From Sorghum bicolor (lineage: Eukaryota > Streptophyta > Magnoliopsida > Poales > Poaceae): DNA of 64,000 bases. Positions 41,011 through 52,565 of this stretch are shown here, one piece after another. Under the pieces are notes generated by a model, which saw only the letters and a list, made by a program, of their open reading frames with translations, made no database searches and was not told the DNA's origin. The stretch lies in NCBI RefSeq assembly GCF_000003195.3, contig NC_012877.2, positions 18,685,972 through 18,749,971 of the forward strand, read 5' to 3'. Numbering within the stretch: position 1 is the stretch's first letter; each line of letters opens with the position of its first letter. Position numbers and translations under genes: made by a program.

Positions 41011-42095
41011 GCTAGTCCCCGAGCACCATGTATTGTGAAGTAACTCGCCGTCTTGAGCTTCTTCGACCAGTGAAACTTTGACACCTTCAATAGGCAGGAA
41101 AGTCGCCCAAACAATTGCCACGGTATTTTGACCGACTCAAAAAACAGTTGATCATTGTCGTCGAAGAAGCAGGTTGTTCAAAGAATGCATGGTGCTCTTA
41201 ACAAAAAAGATTTCCTTCCAGGTGAAGTGTGCCCACTTTGCTTTTCTGAAAAGTATGGCCTTTCAAAAAGCAAGCATATTCACCGCAAGGTGAAGTGTGC
41301 CCACTTAGTCCCCGAGCCTGGCAGTAGGTGACGTAGGCACGTGGTGCCAAGGTCAAAAGAAAAGTCCTCAAAGAGATTCTGAAACTGAGATGCATCGCCA
41401 GATGCATCGTACCGATGTAGTCCCCGAGCTTGCTGGAAGGCGAAGTATGAACCTTGTAGCATGGTCTAAAAAATTAAAATTATCTAGTCCCCGAGCATCT
41501 CATACTCGTTTGCTATCGGATAGACTTATCAATCTGGCGGGCTGGTCGACCAGTCCCCGAGCGTACCGTGCTCGGTGATCGGTGCAGCCCCCAGATCTCC
41601 GCGCTGACAGACTGGGCGACCAGTCCTCGAGCATACAGTACTCGGTGGTCGGTGCAGTCCCCAGATCACCAAGTTGGCAGACTAGACGACCAGTCCCCGA
41701 GCATGCAGTACTCGGTGGTTGGTGCAGTCCCCAGATTACCGAGCTGGCAGACTGGGCGACCAGTCCCCGAGCTTGCAGTGCTCGGTGGTCAGCACAGTCC
41801 CCATGAATGTTGACCCTCCACCAATTTTTGTCAGTCTTTTTGAAAAAAATATCTTACCACGTAAATGATTGACATGACGAGACCTCCTGATGTATTGTTA
41901 GATGGTTGCGTGAAAAGGTGCGCCTGGTAACTGTGCAGCCGCCCTTTGCGCGGTTTGACAAAAGGAAACCATCAATTATACGAAAAGGCCGCCGTATTAA
42001 CTGCCGATAATTATTGAAAACCGAAGCGCCGCGTCCGCCGTTGGGCCCGCCCACTTCCCAAGAATGCGGGAAGTGGGAGGGGTGGAGTTGTGGTT
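41011..42095. other. Gr-inner 3' UTR with PPT and 70 bp minisatellite
   Basis: No gene. GCTAGTCCCCGAGCACC (41011) is the PPT complement. Four units starting CCAGTCC at 41550, 41620, 41690 and 41760 form an exact 70 bp period. Each unit holds a hairpin of the form CCGAGCNNNN...GCTCGG followed by TGGTCGG. Downstream, 41900-42080 carries the antisense-gene upstream region with the inverted repeat CCCACTTCCC (42050-42059) and GGGAAGTGGG (42068-42077). Confidence 0.8.
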
Positions 42096-42103
42096 TATAA
42101 AAG
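42096..42103 (+). promoter_or_regulatory. TATA box of the Gr-inner antisense gene
   Basis: TATAAAAG lies 118 bp before the ATG at 42214. It is conserved with 27550 (TATAAAG) and 55199 (TATAAAAG), and in each copy a CCACTTCC...GGAAGTGG inverted repeat lies 18-20 bp upstream. Confidence 0.7.
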
Positions 42104-42213
42104 CCTGACAGGACCCCTGCATTGCTTACCTTGCTATTGCCTTCAAGCTTTCCGCTCTTGCCTTCTACAACCACCTGCAATCCTCCTAGCTCGCAGTCAC
42201 TCCTGCAACGCCA

Positions 42214-45200
42214 ATGGCGAAGAGCGACTCCAAGAAGAGGGCCGAGCTGATGGCCAAGGAATGGAAAAAGTCCCGAAGCAGTGTGAGGTCCCTCAATGAC
42301 CTCGTCGACATGGAGCTACTGCACAGCCCAGAGCTCGGCGGCTGGAGGGCGCCAGAGGGGGAGAGCTACCCCGACCCCCGTGCCGGTGAGATTGTAGTGT
42401 TCGAAAATTTTCTCAAGAGGGGTTTTGGGGTTCCTGTCCATCCTTTTCTCTAGGGGCTTCTTCTATACTATGAGATCGGGATCTGCAATCTGCACCCGAA
42501 CTCAATTCTTCTCATTTCCACTTTCATCCATCTGTGCGAGGCCTATGTTGGAATAGAGCCGCATTTCAATCTTTTTCGTTATCTTTTCTGTTTGAGGAAA
42601 AAGGGAGCGGTTGGAGGCTCCAAGATTGCAGGTGGAATATACCTCAATCTTCGCGACGGGATGAAGAACCGGTATCTAAGCTACCCATGGAACACTTCTC
42701 TTACCGAATGGTACAGGAAGTGATTCTACGTCAGGGAAGAGCCGAGCAGCTCAACGTTCTGTGACGTGGGGTACATCCCCAAGAAGAGGGTCTGTTGGAC
42801 CGACCGCCCAGAGTTCGCCGGTCAAGTAGCGGACCTGATGAAGTTGATCGAGTGGTCGCGTTTGGACGGGCTAGGAGTGGTCGGCAACTTCGTTTGTCGG
42901 CGGGTGATGCCCTGCCAGAAGAGGGTGCACTCGGCGTACGAGTACGCTGGAAGCCAGGACCCGTCCAGGATGAGGCCTGAGGTCTTGGAGAAGGCGGAAG
43001 TGCAGCAGCTGTTGAACGAGCTGTTCAACTTTGCGGATGGGAGCTTCATCCGTGGTAGTGATCGGGTGCAGGCCTTCAAGCTGGGGCGACCAGCTCCTAA
43101 GGTAACGTTACTGACTGATTGTACCTCCTTAGTTCTTGTTCTTCCCAGCTGCTGACTTGTCTTTGTTACTGTTGCAGATCGGAGACGTTGACCAGTGCAC
43201 AGTGTACGTATCACTCGCACCTGGGATGGAGAATCCCGCGGGGGAAGATCTGCCGGAGGACGACGCTGCTCAGTGTGCTCGGTACACCAGCAGTGAGGAT
43301 GAGTAGACCCACCCCGCCCCGACCACCGAGGACAGGGTGGAGGGGAAAAGGCCGATGGCAGCGGACCCCTCCCCCACAGAGGCGCTGCCGGCGGAGAGCA
43401 GCCAGGCGCCAAAGCGCCGTCGACTCGTCCGGATCACTGATGACGACGACGAGGAGGAGGAGGCCGCGCCTTCTCTGGTCCGGAGACCGCGCAGTCGACC
43501 GGACACCGCGCCGGCCACCACTGATCGGGTGGCCAGCGACCCTCCTGCACCGCGCGTCGCAGAGACGGGAGCGCAGGCGCCAACTGGTAGGACCAGGAGG
43601 AGGTTCACCGCAACACACCGGCGATCTGACCTGTAAGTGTTTAACTTTCGTACTGCGACATTCTGTTTTTGTTGCTGTTTCTGAGATTGTTTAAATGTAG
43701 CGCGGCGTCGGACGTCAACCCCGACCAGGTCGCTGAACAGAGGACAGCCGAGCCTGTCGCCGCCGTTGGAGACGCCGCGCCGCAAGCCACGGAGCAACCT
43801 GCGGCGGCGACCGCTGCTACGAGCGCCGGGGAACAACCGGCCCCGGTGAGTGCCACAGCGAGCACCCCAACAAGGGATGAAGAGGCAGCGAGGACCCCTC
43901 CCCCGAGTAATGTTGTGGGGGAGGAAGACAGAGTCCCGACTCCTCCAGCCGGAGAAGGGAGAGTCCCAACACCGCCCCGAGCAGGGGCCTCTTCGCCCGT
44001 AGGCTCCCCTGGCCTGGACCAGGGGCCAGTAATGCCCACGACCGCGGCCGGAGGCAGTGCGGCAAACGAGGAGCCCCAGGCGGCCTCTGACGACGACGTG
44101 GAGGAAATCCAAGGTCGTCCCCGTGACGGCCGCCAGCACGTCTACGTGTGGCGCCAACGCGGGGACCACTTTATTGGACACGAGGAGCTCGTGGAGACGG
44201 AAGAGGCCGCGAGGGTGGAGCGCGCGGCTAAGCGTCTCGTGGACGAGGTTAAGGTAAGTGGTCCTGTGTACTGTTCGACACTTATGTGCAGTGTTCCTGT
44301 GTTCGACATAGGTTCTTCTTTGCAGGGCGCGATGAAAACGGCGAAGTACCGGAAGAGGTGCTTCGACCAAATCGAGGGCATTGTGGCCGAGAACAAGGCC
44401 CTGTCCGCGGAGGTGGACCGGCTGCGGTCAGAAGTTGGGGAGAAGGTGGCCGAGATGAGTGCTCAGGAAGAGCGCCGTCTCGAGCTTACTCGGCGTTTAG
44501 CCGACCAGTATCGGCAGAGGACAGGTCAGTCGCACACTCCGAGTAGCTGTATATAGCCGTGTGATTAGTTTTACTGACCAGGGGAGTGTTCTTGTAGACT
44601 TGGAGGAAGAGGTTGCGCGCCTCCGACAAGAGAAGGAGCAGCTCGGCCGAGAGCTTACCGGGGCGCTAGAGGCCGGACGGCGAGCAGGCGAGGAGCTAGG
44701 CCAGAGGAATCGGGAGTTGTCTGGTAATAACCATGCTGCCCCCTCCTTTTTTATTTGGCTGCTCAACGTTCCTTTCATTGTTCTTAAACTGTCCTCCTGC
44801 TTGGTTTGTAGTGCTCAAGGTGAATACCAAGAAGCACTTAGACGAGCTGGTCAAGGATCGGGACTCCTGGAAGACTAACTGTATTAGGCTTTGGAAAGGA
44901 GTAGCCCCGGTCCTGGACTTGATCAGCCCCGAGCTTCCTGAAGGCCAGCCTCGTGCGCCGAAGCTGACGTCAGTCGAGAAGGCGCAACGGGCGTGGGATT
45001 GGCTCCAGCAGTTCGTTAAGGACGCCGGGGAGTTCGCCGACGCACATGTCCTCAGCATGGTGCACGCCCACTATCCCCTGGTCGACTTGTCCAGGCTGGA
45101 GAGGGGGTACCCCAAGGAAGTCAGCCCGCAGGAGGCGGACGACCTTCGAGCTGGCCTGCTAGACTTGTCGTCGACGGTGATCGGTGACATCAACCTATGC

Positions 45201-45374
45201 GGGACGGCCACTCCCCCCGACCAGCCGGGGTCAGACAGGTCGGCCAGGGAGTTGTCGGGGGCGTCTATTGCCGGAGATGGGCGGTCGACGCCTGCGGTCT
45301 CGACCAGCCAGGTGCCGGTGGCCCCAACCCCTTCGTCCGGGCAGCAAGGCCAGGCGGGTGATCAGCCCGAGTAG
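42214..45374 (+). pseudogene. Gr-inner antisense gene, six exons (putative gypsy type transposon family), three stops
   Basis: Exons by GT-AG and frame: 42214-43101, 43178-43632, 43701-44253, 44326-44524, 44598-44723, 44812-45374. The lengths sum to 2784, exactly 928 codons including TAG, and phases match at every junction. Exon 1 carries the PF04195-type domain (YYEIGICNLHPNSILL, CEAYVGIEPHF). Exons 2-3 are Pro/Ala/acidic low complexity with basic patches (KRRRLVR, RTRRRF). Exons 4-6 are coiled coil (ENKALSAEVDRLRSEVGEK, LRQEKEQLGRELTGALEAG). In-frame stops at 42451, 42721 and 43304 disable this copy; Gr-outer lacks the first two. A kinship to Tat-lineage antisense ORFs such as Grande gene 23 is likely. 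The function is unknown. Confidence 0.85.
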
Positions 45375-45671
45375 TAGGCCAGTAGGATAGTCTGTAGGAG
45401 TAGACTAGTGACCGCCCGTTAGGGTGTTTATGGTAAACTTTGTATGTAAAGTTTGTAATAAAGTTTGATTTTGTCATGACCATGATTTTGAGCGCTGTAA
45501 AGTTATCTGAGTGATGTATCACTGTGTTTGATTGATAGTCGTTAAGGATTTCCGTCGCAGAGGGTATTGTTGTGCTCGTCAAAAGCTCTACGTGTAAACA
45601 AAGTATAGAAAAAAAGGAAAACTTTTATTATTGCCAATTATGAGAAACTTACAAGCAAAAGTTACTGGAAC
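45375..45671. other. Convergent intergenic region between antisense gene and pol
   Basis: About 300 bp separate the antisense stop (45374) from the pol stop (45672). AATAAA-like signals exist for both directions (plus GTAATAAAG at 45455; minus strand TTATTGGC/AATAATAAAAG around 45625). This fits two transcripts ending tail to tail. Gr-outer has deleted this region. Confidence 0.6.
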
Positions 45672-46952
45672 TTATGGATAAAAACGGCGCAGTTTGTCTA
45701 TGTGCCAAGAATTAGGCACGCGTGTTCCGTCTGGATACGCCAATCTATAGGATGTAGGACGTGTGACTTCGGCGACCACAAAGGGTCCTTCCTAGGGGGT
45801 GGATAGCTTGTGCATTCCTTCCTGGCTTGTTTTCCACCTGAGTACCAGATCACCGACCACGAAAGAACGGTCCTTGACGTTCCTGTTGTGGTACTGTCTG
45901 ATGGCTGCAAGATACTTTGCTGTTCGAAGACATGAATTTAAACGCTTTTCCTCCATGCAGTTGATTTCGAGCTCCCTAGCGTTGTCTGCTGTTGACTGGT
46001 CGAAGTTTTCAATTCTTGGAGACCCGAAGGTTATATCAGACGGCAGCACTGCCTCGGTGCCGTAAACCATGAAGTAGGGTGATACCCCCGTGTTTCGACT
46101 AGCCTGTGTTCGGAGACCCCAGACCACAGCCGGTAACTCTTTCATCCATAGACCAGGTGCTCTGTCATTCTCGGTGTACAACATTTTCTTTAGGGCATCA
46201 ATGATCATTCCATTCGCGCGCTGGACTTGACCGTTTGCCCGTGGGTGAGCTACTGACACGTATTTTATGACTATGCCTTTGTCATCGCAGAAGTCCCAAA
46301 ATGTTGTGCCAGTGAACTGAGTACCCAGGTCGGTGATTATACTGTTGGGGATCCCGAATCTGTGTATGATTTGATTGAGGAACTCCACAGCCTTCTCGGA
46401 GGTTGCTTTGACTAGTGGCATGTATTCGATCCACTTCGAGAATTTGTCGATTAACACGAAGACAAACTTGAAGTTGCCGGGAGCCAGTTTAAATGGCCCG
46501 ATCATGTCGAGGCCCCAGCAGGCGAAAGGCCAGGATGACGGGATAGTTTGAATCTCATGAGCAGGTACGTGGGTCCTTTTGGCGAAGAACTGGCATCCTT
46601 CACAATGTCGGACCAGTTTTTCTGCGTCGGTGACCGCGGTTGGCCAGTAAAAACCTGCTCGGAAAGCCTTCCCGACCAGCGTTCTGGAGGCAGCATGGTT
46701 GCCGCAGGATCTGGCATGTATGTCGTCTAGGAGCTTGATGCCATCATCTTGGGATATGCATTTGAGCAGCACTTCAGAACTTGCATTTTTTCGCATAAGT
46801 TTGTCGTCCACCAGTATGTAATTCTTTGATCGTCGAATGAGGCGCTCGTTCTCCGTTTTATCCTGAAAGCCTGACCCGTCCGATATATATCTAATGAACG
46901 GGGTGCACCAATCACGGCTGCTGGTTGTCGGAGTAGCGTCGTCTATGAGCAT
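45672..46952 (-). pseudogene. Gr-inner integrase
   Basis: 46952-45795 is open and encodes an H2C2 zinc region (HARSCGNHAA, then CEGCQFF), the core (CWGLDMIGPFK, ITDLGTQF) and a C-terminal part with DRSFVVGDLVLRWK. Where other copies have VERANGMI, this copy has VQRANGMI (codon 46223-46221, CAG), so the catalytic Glu of D,D-35-E is Gln. A TAG at 45792 (TGG expected before EGPFVVAEV) splits the tail, which ends RRFYP TAA at 45672. It would be inactive. Confidence 0.9.
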
Positions 46953-47552
46953 TGCCTCAAAAGGTTACTTTTCGACCAGGTCTGTGCCCACACTTGGCTC
47001 ACGGATGTCCTAGACGAAAACACCTCGCGGGATCTGGGCCCGGGATGACCCTAACTTTGACAGCGCATCCGCTGCCTGGTTCTTATCCCGGACCACGTGG
47101 ATGTACTCTATGCCATAGAAGTTGGATTCCCATTTGCGGATTTCTTTGCAGTAGAGATCCATCTTCTCGTGGGTTGCGTCCCATTCCTTGTTGAGCTGGT
47201 TGATAACTAAAGCGGAGTCGCTATAGACGTAGAGGCGTTTGACTCCCAACTCAACGGCTAGTCATATGCCATGCAGGCATGCTTCGTACTCGGTGACGTT
47301 GTTTGACGCCGAAAAAAGGATCCTAAGGACGTAACATAGTTTGTCTTTGTTAGGCGACACGAAGAGTATCCCAGCACCGGCGCCGTTGATGTTCAAGGAC
47401 CCGTCGAAGAACATTGACCAGTGGTCGGAGACGTCGGAAACAGGAGGCTCGTTGAGATCCGTCCACTCTGCATGAAATCGACCAGGGCCTGAGACTTGAC
47501 TGTAGTGCGGCTCTGGAAATCCAGGGAGAATGGGCATAATTCCATTGCCCAC
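46953..47552 (-). pseudogene. Gr-inner second (archaeal-type) RNase H
   Basis: 47552-47262 encodes HWSMFFDGSLNINGAGAGIL and NNVTEYEACLHGI. A stop follows, then 47249-47010 in the same domain (LYVYSDSALVINQLNKEWD, VVRDKNQAADALSKLG). The D, E, D pattern and position between RNase H and integrase identify the extra Tat-lineage RNase H. Stops at 47262 and 47010 break it. Confidence 0.87.
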
Positions 47553-48856
47553 TTTACGATTCTGCTATTGGCGTCTTTATTGCGCAGAATGTCCCCAAGA
47601 GGAAAACTGGTGGTTACCAAGACCCGATGGCCGTCGAAGTAGTGCTTTAGTTTCCTCAACGTTATTAGAATGGCGTATATGAGCTTCTGTATTTGTGGGT
47701 ATCTGGCCATGGACTCGTTTAAGACTTCGCTTATGAAATAAACGGGTCTTTGGACCTTGTAGACGTGACCTGGCTCGTCTCGCTCGACCACTATTGCCGT
47801 GGAGACAATCCTGTCAGTTGCTGTAATGTAAAGGAGTAGGTCTTCATTGGTCTGAGGCGCTGTGAGAACAGGCGGAGAGGTGAGGAAAGTCTTGAGCTGG
47901 GAGAACGCAGCGTCAGCTTCCTCTGTCCAGGAGAATTTTTCCGACGCCTTCAAGAGTTTGAAGAAAGGGAGGCCCTTCTCTCCTAGTCTTGAGATGAAGC
48001 GGCTGAGAGCGGCCATACATCCGGTGAGCTTCTGAATATCCATGACATTTTTAGGTGGTCGCATGTCGAGCACTGCTTTTACTTTTGAAGGATTCGGTCG
48101 TATGCCGTCGCGGCTGACGACATTGCCAAGTAGTAGACCAGAAGGGACCCCAAAGATGCACTTTTTGGGGTTAAGCTTCCACTTATACTTGTTTAGTGCC
48201 TTAAAGGTTTGGTCTAAGTTGTCGATTAGGGTGCTTGCATCCCTTGTTTTGACGACGATGTCATCTACGTAAGCCTCGACGAAGTCATCACGAATCTCGT
48301 CGTGGAGGCATTGCTGGATGGCCCATTGATAAGTGGCTTCGGCGTTCTTGAGTCGAAAGGACATGGTCGTGTAGCAGTATGCGCCAAAAGGAGTAATGAA
48401 AGACGTTTTGATCTGATCGTCTTCCTTTAGCGAGATCTGGTGATAACCAGAGTAGCAGTCTAGAAAAGAGAGGAGTTCGCATCCGGCCGTTGAGTCGACC
48501 ACCTCGTCGATGCGAGGGAGACCAAAAGGATCTTTAGGACAGTGTTTATTGAGATCAGTGTAATCAACGCACATTCTCCATTCATTATTCTTTTTGCGTA
48601 CAAGAACCGGATTGGCAAGCCAATCGGGATGATACACTTCTTTTATGAATCCGGCTGCTAGAAGCCGTGTTATTTCTGTCCTAATAGCCTCCTTTTTGTC
48701 ACGAGCGAACCGTCGCAGCTTTTGCTTGATGGGTCTTGCGGTCTTCGAGACATTTAAGGAGTGCTCGATCAGGTTTCGTGGGACGCCGGGCATGTCTGCG
48801 GGTTTCCATGCGAAAACGCTCACGTTGTCCCTTAGAAACCTGACGAGCGCGTCTTC
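47393..48856 (-). pseudogene. Gr-inner reverse transcriptase and RNase H
   Basis: The 476 aa frame (48823-47393) carries RT motifs (GFIKEVYHPDWLANPVLVRK, CVDYTDLNKHCPKDPFGLP, SFLDCYSGYHQI) and the catalytic box EAYVDDIVVKT at about 48260, then the connection and RNase H (LLLYITATDRIVSTAIVVE, RPVYFISEVLNESMARY). The RT residues look intact. A frameshift near 47470 moves the reading into another frame before the second RNase H. It is preceded in frame by a TAG at 48857 that separates it from protease. Confidence 0.9.
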
Positions 48857-51461
48857 CTATTTAGGGTCCAGATTGGCCCCGATGAGGGCCGTCTTCTCGG
48901 GGCTGCCGTCGACCAGCTGTACCTCTTTGTATTCCTTGGACTTCAAATTCTTACTAGCGGCCGCCTGCTCAGGTAGTCGGAGCTGGTCGGGAGGGAGCTG
49001 TGCGGCTTGGTTTGCTGTTTCTGCCATGCGAATTGAAAGATCAATTGCTTCGGTGATCTTGAAGCTTTCCTCCTCGCAAGTGTATCCGGTGTAGACATTG
49101 CCCCTGACAGTTAGAACGCCCTTCTCCGTGGGCATTTTAAGGACCAAGTACGAGTAGTGTGGGACCGCCATGAATTTTGTCAGCGATGGTCGGCCCAATA
49201 TCGCGTGGTAGGTCCCGTCAAAGTCAGCGACCACGAAGTTGACGAACTCTGTTCGAAAGTGGTCGGGTGTTCCGAACTGGACAAGCAGAGTTATCTGTCC
49301 GAGGGGTACTGAGCTTTGCCCTGGCAAGACTCCCCAGAATTGAGCGTCATAGGGCTTTAACTGTGCCGGAGTTATCTTGAGAGCAAGCAGGCTGTTGCGG
49401 AAGAGGATGTCGATGGAGCTTCCCCCGTCGATGAGCACACGCTCGAATCTAATGCTTTTAATGCAAGGATCCAGGATTAGGGGGAAACGTCCTGGCTTCG
49501 GGATGGCGGCCCACTGATCCTTTCTGCTGAAGGAGATCTCTCTGTGCGACCAGGGAGGGAATTTCGGATCAGCGATCAAACCATCTACGCTGTCTATGTT
49601 GAGGCAGGCTCTCTTTAGAAGCTTTCTTTCTCGTTTGGACTCGATGGAAACCTTGCCCCCGAAGATGGAGTGAACCACATCGGTGGGACTGACATACTGG
49701 TGTCGTGGGTCCCTATCCTGGTCCTCGTCCTCGTCTTCGTGGTCGCGCCCGTCTTGTTTCCCGTTTTTTTTGGCGGGGTCGTCTTGAGCAGCCCGCCGCA
49801 TATAGATGCTTTTGAGGACGCGGCATTCTTCCATGGTGTGGTTGGACTTTGGATGCAGTTGGCATGGTCCCTTCAACGTCTTGTTGTAGTCTTCTTGGTA
49901 GTCCCGCCGCCCGTTGGGGCGCTTGACTGTATTCACCTCGTGGTCGTGGTCGCGGGGGCGCTTTCCTCTGAAATCGTCTCGATTGTCGCGCCACCTGTCC
50001 CAACCTTCCCTGTGATCTCGGTTGTCGGGGCGATGATGGTTCCTGTTGTCGAAGCGACCACGACTATCGTCTCGCCGAGGAGGCTGGTCGGGTCCTCTCG
50101 CATCATGCCGGATGAGTTTTTCTGCGTCGTTGGCGTCGGCGTAGTTTTTGGCCGTGGCAAGAAGCTCGGCCATCATCGTTGGCCTTTTGCGCAGTAGCTT
50201 GTTCCTCAGTGCTTCGTGGAAGCGCAGCCCTTTTATGAAAGCGGATATGGCCTCGTCGTGGGAAATTTTCGGGATCTTAAGGCGCATATCCGAGAACCGT
50301 CGAATCGCGTAGCGGCTTGTTTTTCCTGTCTCGTATCCTTTCGAGGTCGTATTTGTTCCCGGGCTATTCGCAGGTAGCGATAAAATTGTCGATGAATGCT
50401 TGGCGTAATTCTTCCCAGGAGTCGAAAGAGCCCTCGGGCAGGCCCAGGAGCCACTGGTGACCAGCCTGGTCGAGGACGACCGGGAAATAGTTGGCCATGA
50501 CGTGCTCATCTCCTGCTGCTGACCAGACGGCGATCTCGTATAGAGTGATCCAGTTTTCTAGGTTTTCCTTGCCATTGTATTTTTTGAGTTTCTCAAGCTT
50601 GAAATTGCGGGGCCACACGACTTGGCGGAGGTGTGAGGAGAACTGCCTCAGGCCCGGGGGGCCGTGCGTTGCATCGTACTCAATACGACGTAGGTTCTCG
50701 TGAACTGCTCTCTCCATGGCACGCCTGTTGATGCGGTCCCGGGCGTCTTTAGGAGGGATGTTGTATCGAAGATCCCTGTGCTGGTTTACTTCTTGACCAC
50801 GCCCGCGATTCTGCTCGCGGTGACCGCCAGCATCCCGACCGCCGTCGTCACGCCGTGAATCTTTTCGATGATTGTTGGGGGAACGGCTGCGGTGGTGCCT
50901 GCTGGGCTGTGGTGAGGTCCGGCTGCGATGGGTCTGGTCGGAGGAGACCTCTTTATAGGAGATAGCTTGGACTCTTTTGAGCAGAGTGGCTGTCTGTCCC
51001 ATCGCGGCGATCAGATGTGCTCGAACGCTGGATCGGACGCCCTGGCATTCGGGAGTATCAGGGAGTCGATCTAAATTGGCCATGGCGACAGCCACATTGG
51101 CGCTTGGCGTTTTGTAGACTGGCTGATCCCCAACCATGTCGAAAGCGTCGGTGAGATTATGCGGTGGGAGTTGGCGTTCCTCGTCCGCGCGTCGTCGGGC
51201 GCGGTCGGCATTGCGCTGCTCGCGGAGCTGCCTCTGCTCGTCTATTTCTCCATCAACAACCGGCTCGTCGGCGCTGACGTTGAAAACGATGTCTCCTCGC
51301 CGGGGTGGGAAGACCGGGAAACGAGAGAAACCCGGAGGATATGGTGGCAAATCCAGGTCGTAATCCTCGTCCTCGGAGTTTATGACTTCAGTGGGAACAG
51401 AACCGGTGCTCGAATTTGTGCTGGAAGCCTGGCCGTCCCGTAGTTCTTGGATCGTCACCAT
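48857..51461 (-). pseudogene. Gr-inner gag and protease
   Basis: The likely ATG is at 51461 (MVTIQELRDGQASS); the frame is open for 27 codons further upstream but without an ATG. 51461-50364 holds a disordered Arg/Asp-rich part and the gag domain (KLKKYNGKENLENWITLYEI, QWLLGLPEGSFDSWEEL). A TAG at 50364 and a frameshift near 50300 follow. The second frame (to 48857) holds the rest of gag (IRRFSDMRLKIPKISHDEA), an Arg/Asp-rich stretch with CQLHPKSNHTMEEC, and protease (RVLIDGGSSIDILF, AILGRPSLTKF). The terminal TAG at 48857-48859 is also present in Gr-outer. Confidence 0.88.
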
Positions 51462-52049
51462 GTTGACGTAGTGACGAGCTGGTCGACCGCTCCACTTTGG
51501 CAACCAACCAGCCTCGTTAAAAAGGGATTGGATGTGCCGCAAGTAGAGAGAGGCCGAGTTGTTCAGACCGCAAGGATAACCTTTCTCCGGATCAGCCTCG
51601 AGCTTGACGGACCGTACCGAGGGGGTGGAGGTTATCGTTAGAGACGTTCCCAGCCGTTCGTGTGTGACGACACGAGTTGGCCAGTAGGAGTTGAAAAAAT
51701 CCGTTGGTGCGGCTTGATCAGGTTGGCGCGAGATCCCATCTACTAGTCGGGAAGCTTCGAGAAGCTTGGAGTCAGCGCGATCAAGTGCTCAGAGAAGATC
51801 CGAGTCGTCAATCTTCTTTCCCTTGTAGCGCGGAAGCGGTGGTCGGGTGCTCGGTGCCAGCATGTGTGTGGTCAGAGCCGATGCCACCATCATCCCAGAT
51901 TGGATCTGGGTTCCGAAACCGTGGTCGTGAGACCGCCGCCGTGCGTCGTCCACGTGATCTGGCCGACGGTGAACGTGAGGCCTTCAGGCACGGCTGCGGA
52001 AGCTGGAACGATGACCATCTTGTTCGCTGGAGAAGTTGTACGCACACCC
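51462..52049 (-). other. Gr-inner leader between PBS and gag
   Basis: No convincing gene. Small ORFs on both strands lack recognisable domains. Long leaders are usual in the Tat lineage. Confidence 0.6.
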
Positions 52050-52066
52050 CCTACCTGGCGCGCCAC
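52050..52066 (-). other. Gr-inner primer binding site
   Basis: Minus-strand TGGCGCGCCAGGTAGGG follows the LTR end directly (one G between). The TGG start matches a tRNA CCA end; I leave the tRNA species open. Confidence 0.85.
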
Positions 52067-52526
52067 TGTCGACGAAAGCTGGTCGGCAGTCTACCTTGGG
52101 GTATGCCCACGGTAGTAGTTTATCGGTAGACGGTGCGCAAACTACGAACTCGATGGTGACGCAAGACACGGACAAGCTTTTTATCCAGGTTCGGCCGCCG
52201 AGCTGGCGTAACACCTATGTCCTGCGTCTCGTTGTATTGATTTGTGTTGAGAGAATAATATGTCCTAGGGGGGTCCCTTGCCCCTCCTTATATAGTCCGG
52301 GGGGCAGGGTTACAGATGTGGAAACTAATCCTAGTCGGTTACAATTGCCATAGATAGTTCGATATCAATTCCTATTCTAACCGACTAGAATCATGCTTGA
52401 TCTCCACACCTTGTTTCCTTGCGCGAAACTCCGAGCTGTCGGATCAAGCTTCGAACTCGTCTCGTAATGGGCCAAACCTACTAGCCCAAGTCTAGCCGTA
52501 AGGGTATAGGGGTTTATACCCCCACA
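52067..52526 (-). repeat. Gr-inner 5' LTR (460 bp)
   Basis: It has the same length as 40551-41010, with 6 differences by eye. A minus-strand TATA lies at 52286-52296. Beyond the LTR, instead of Sire-2 flank, come 41 bases that should occur only inside a Grande-like element. Confidence 0.95.
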
Positions 52527-52565
52527 GCTAGTCCCCGAGCACCATGTATTGTGAAGTAACTCGCC

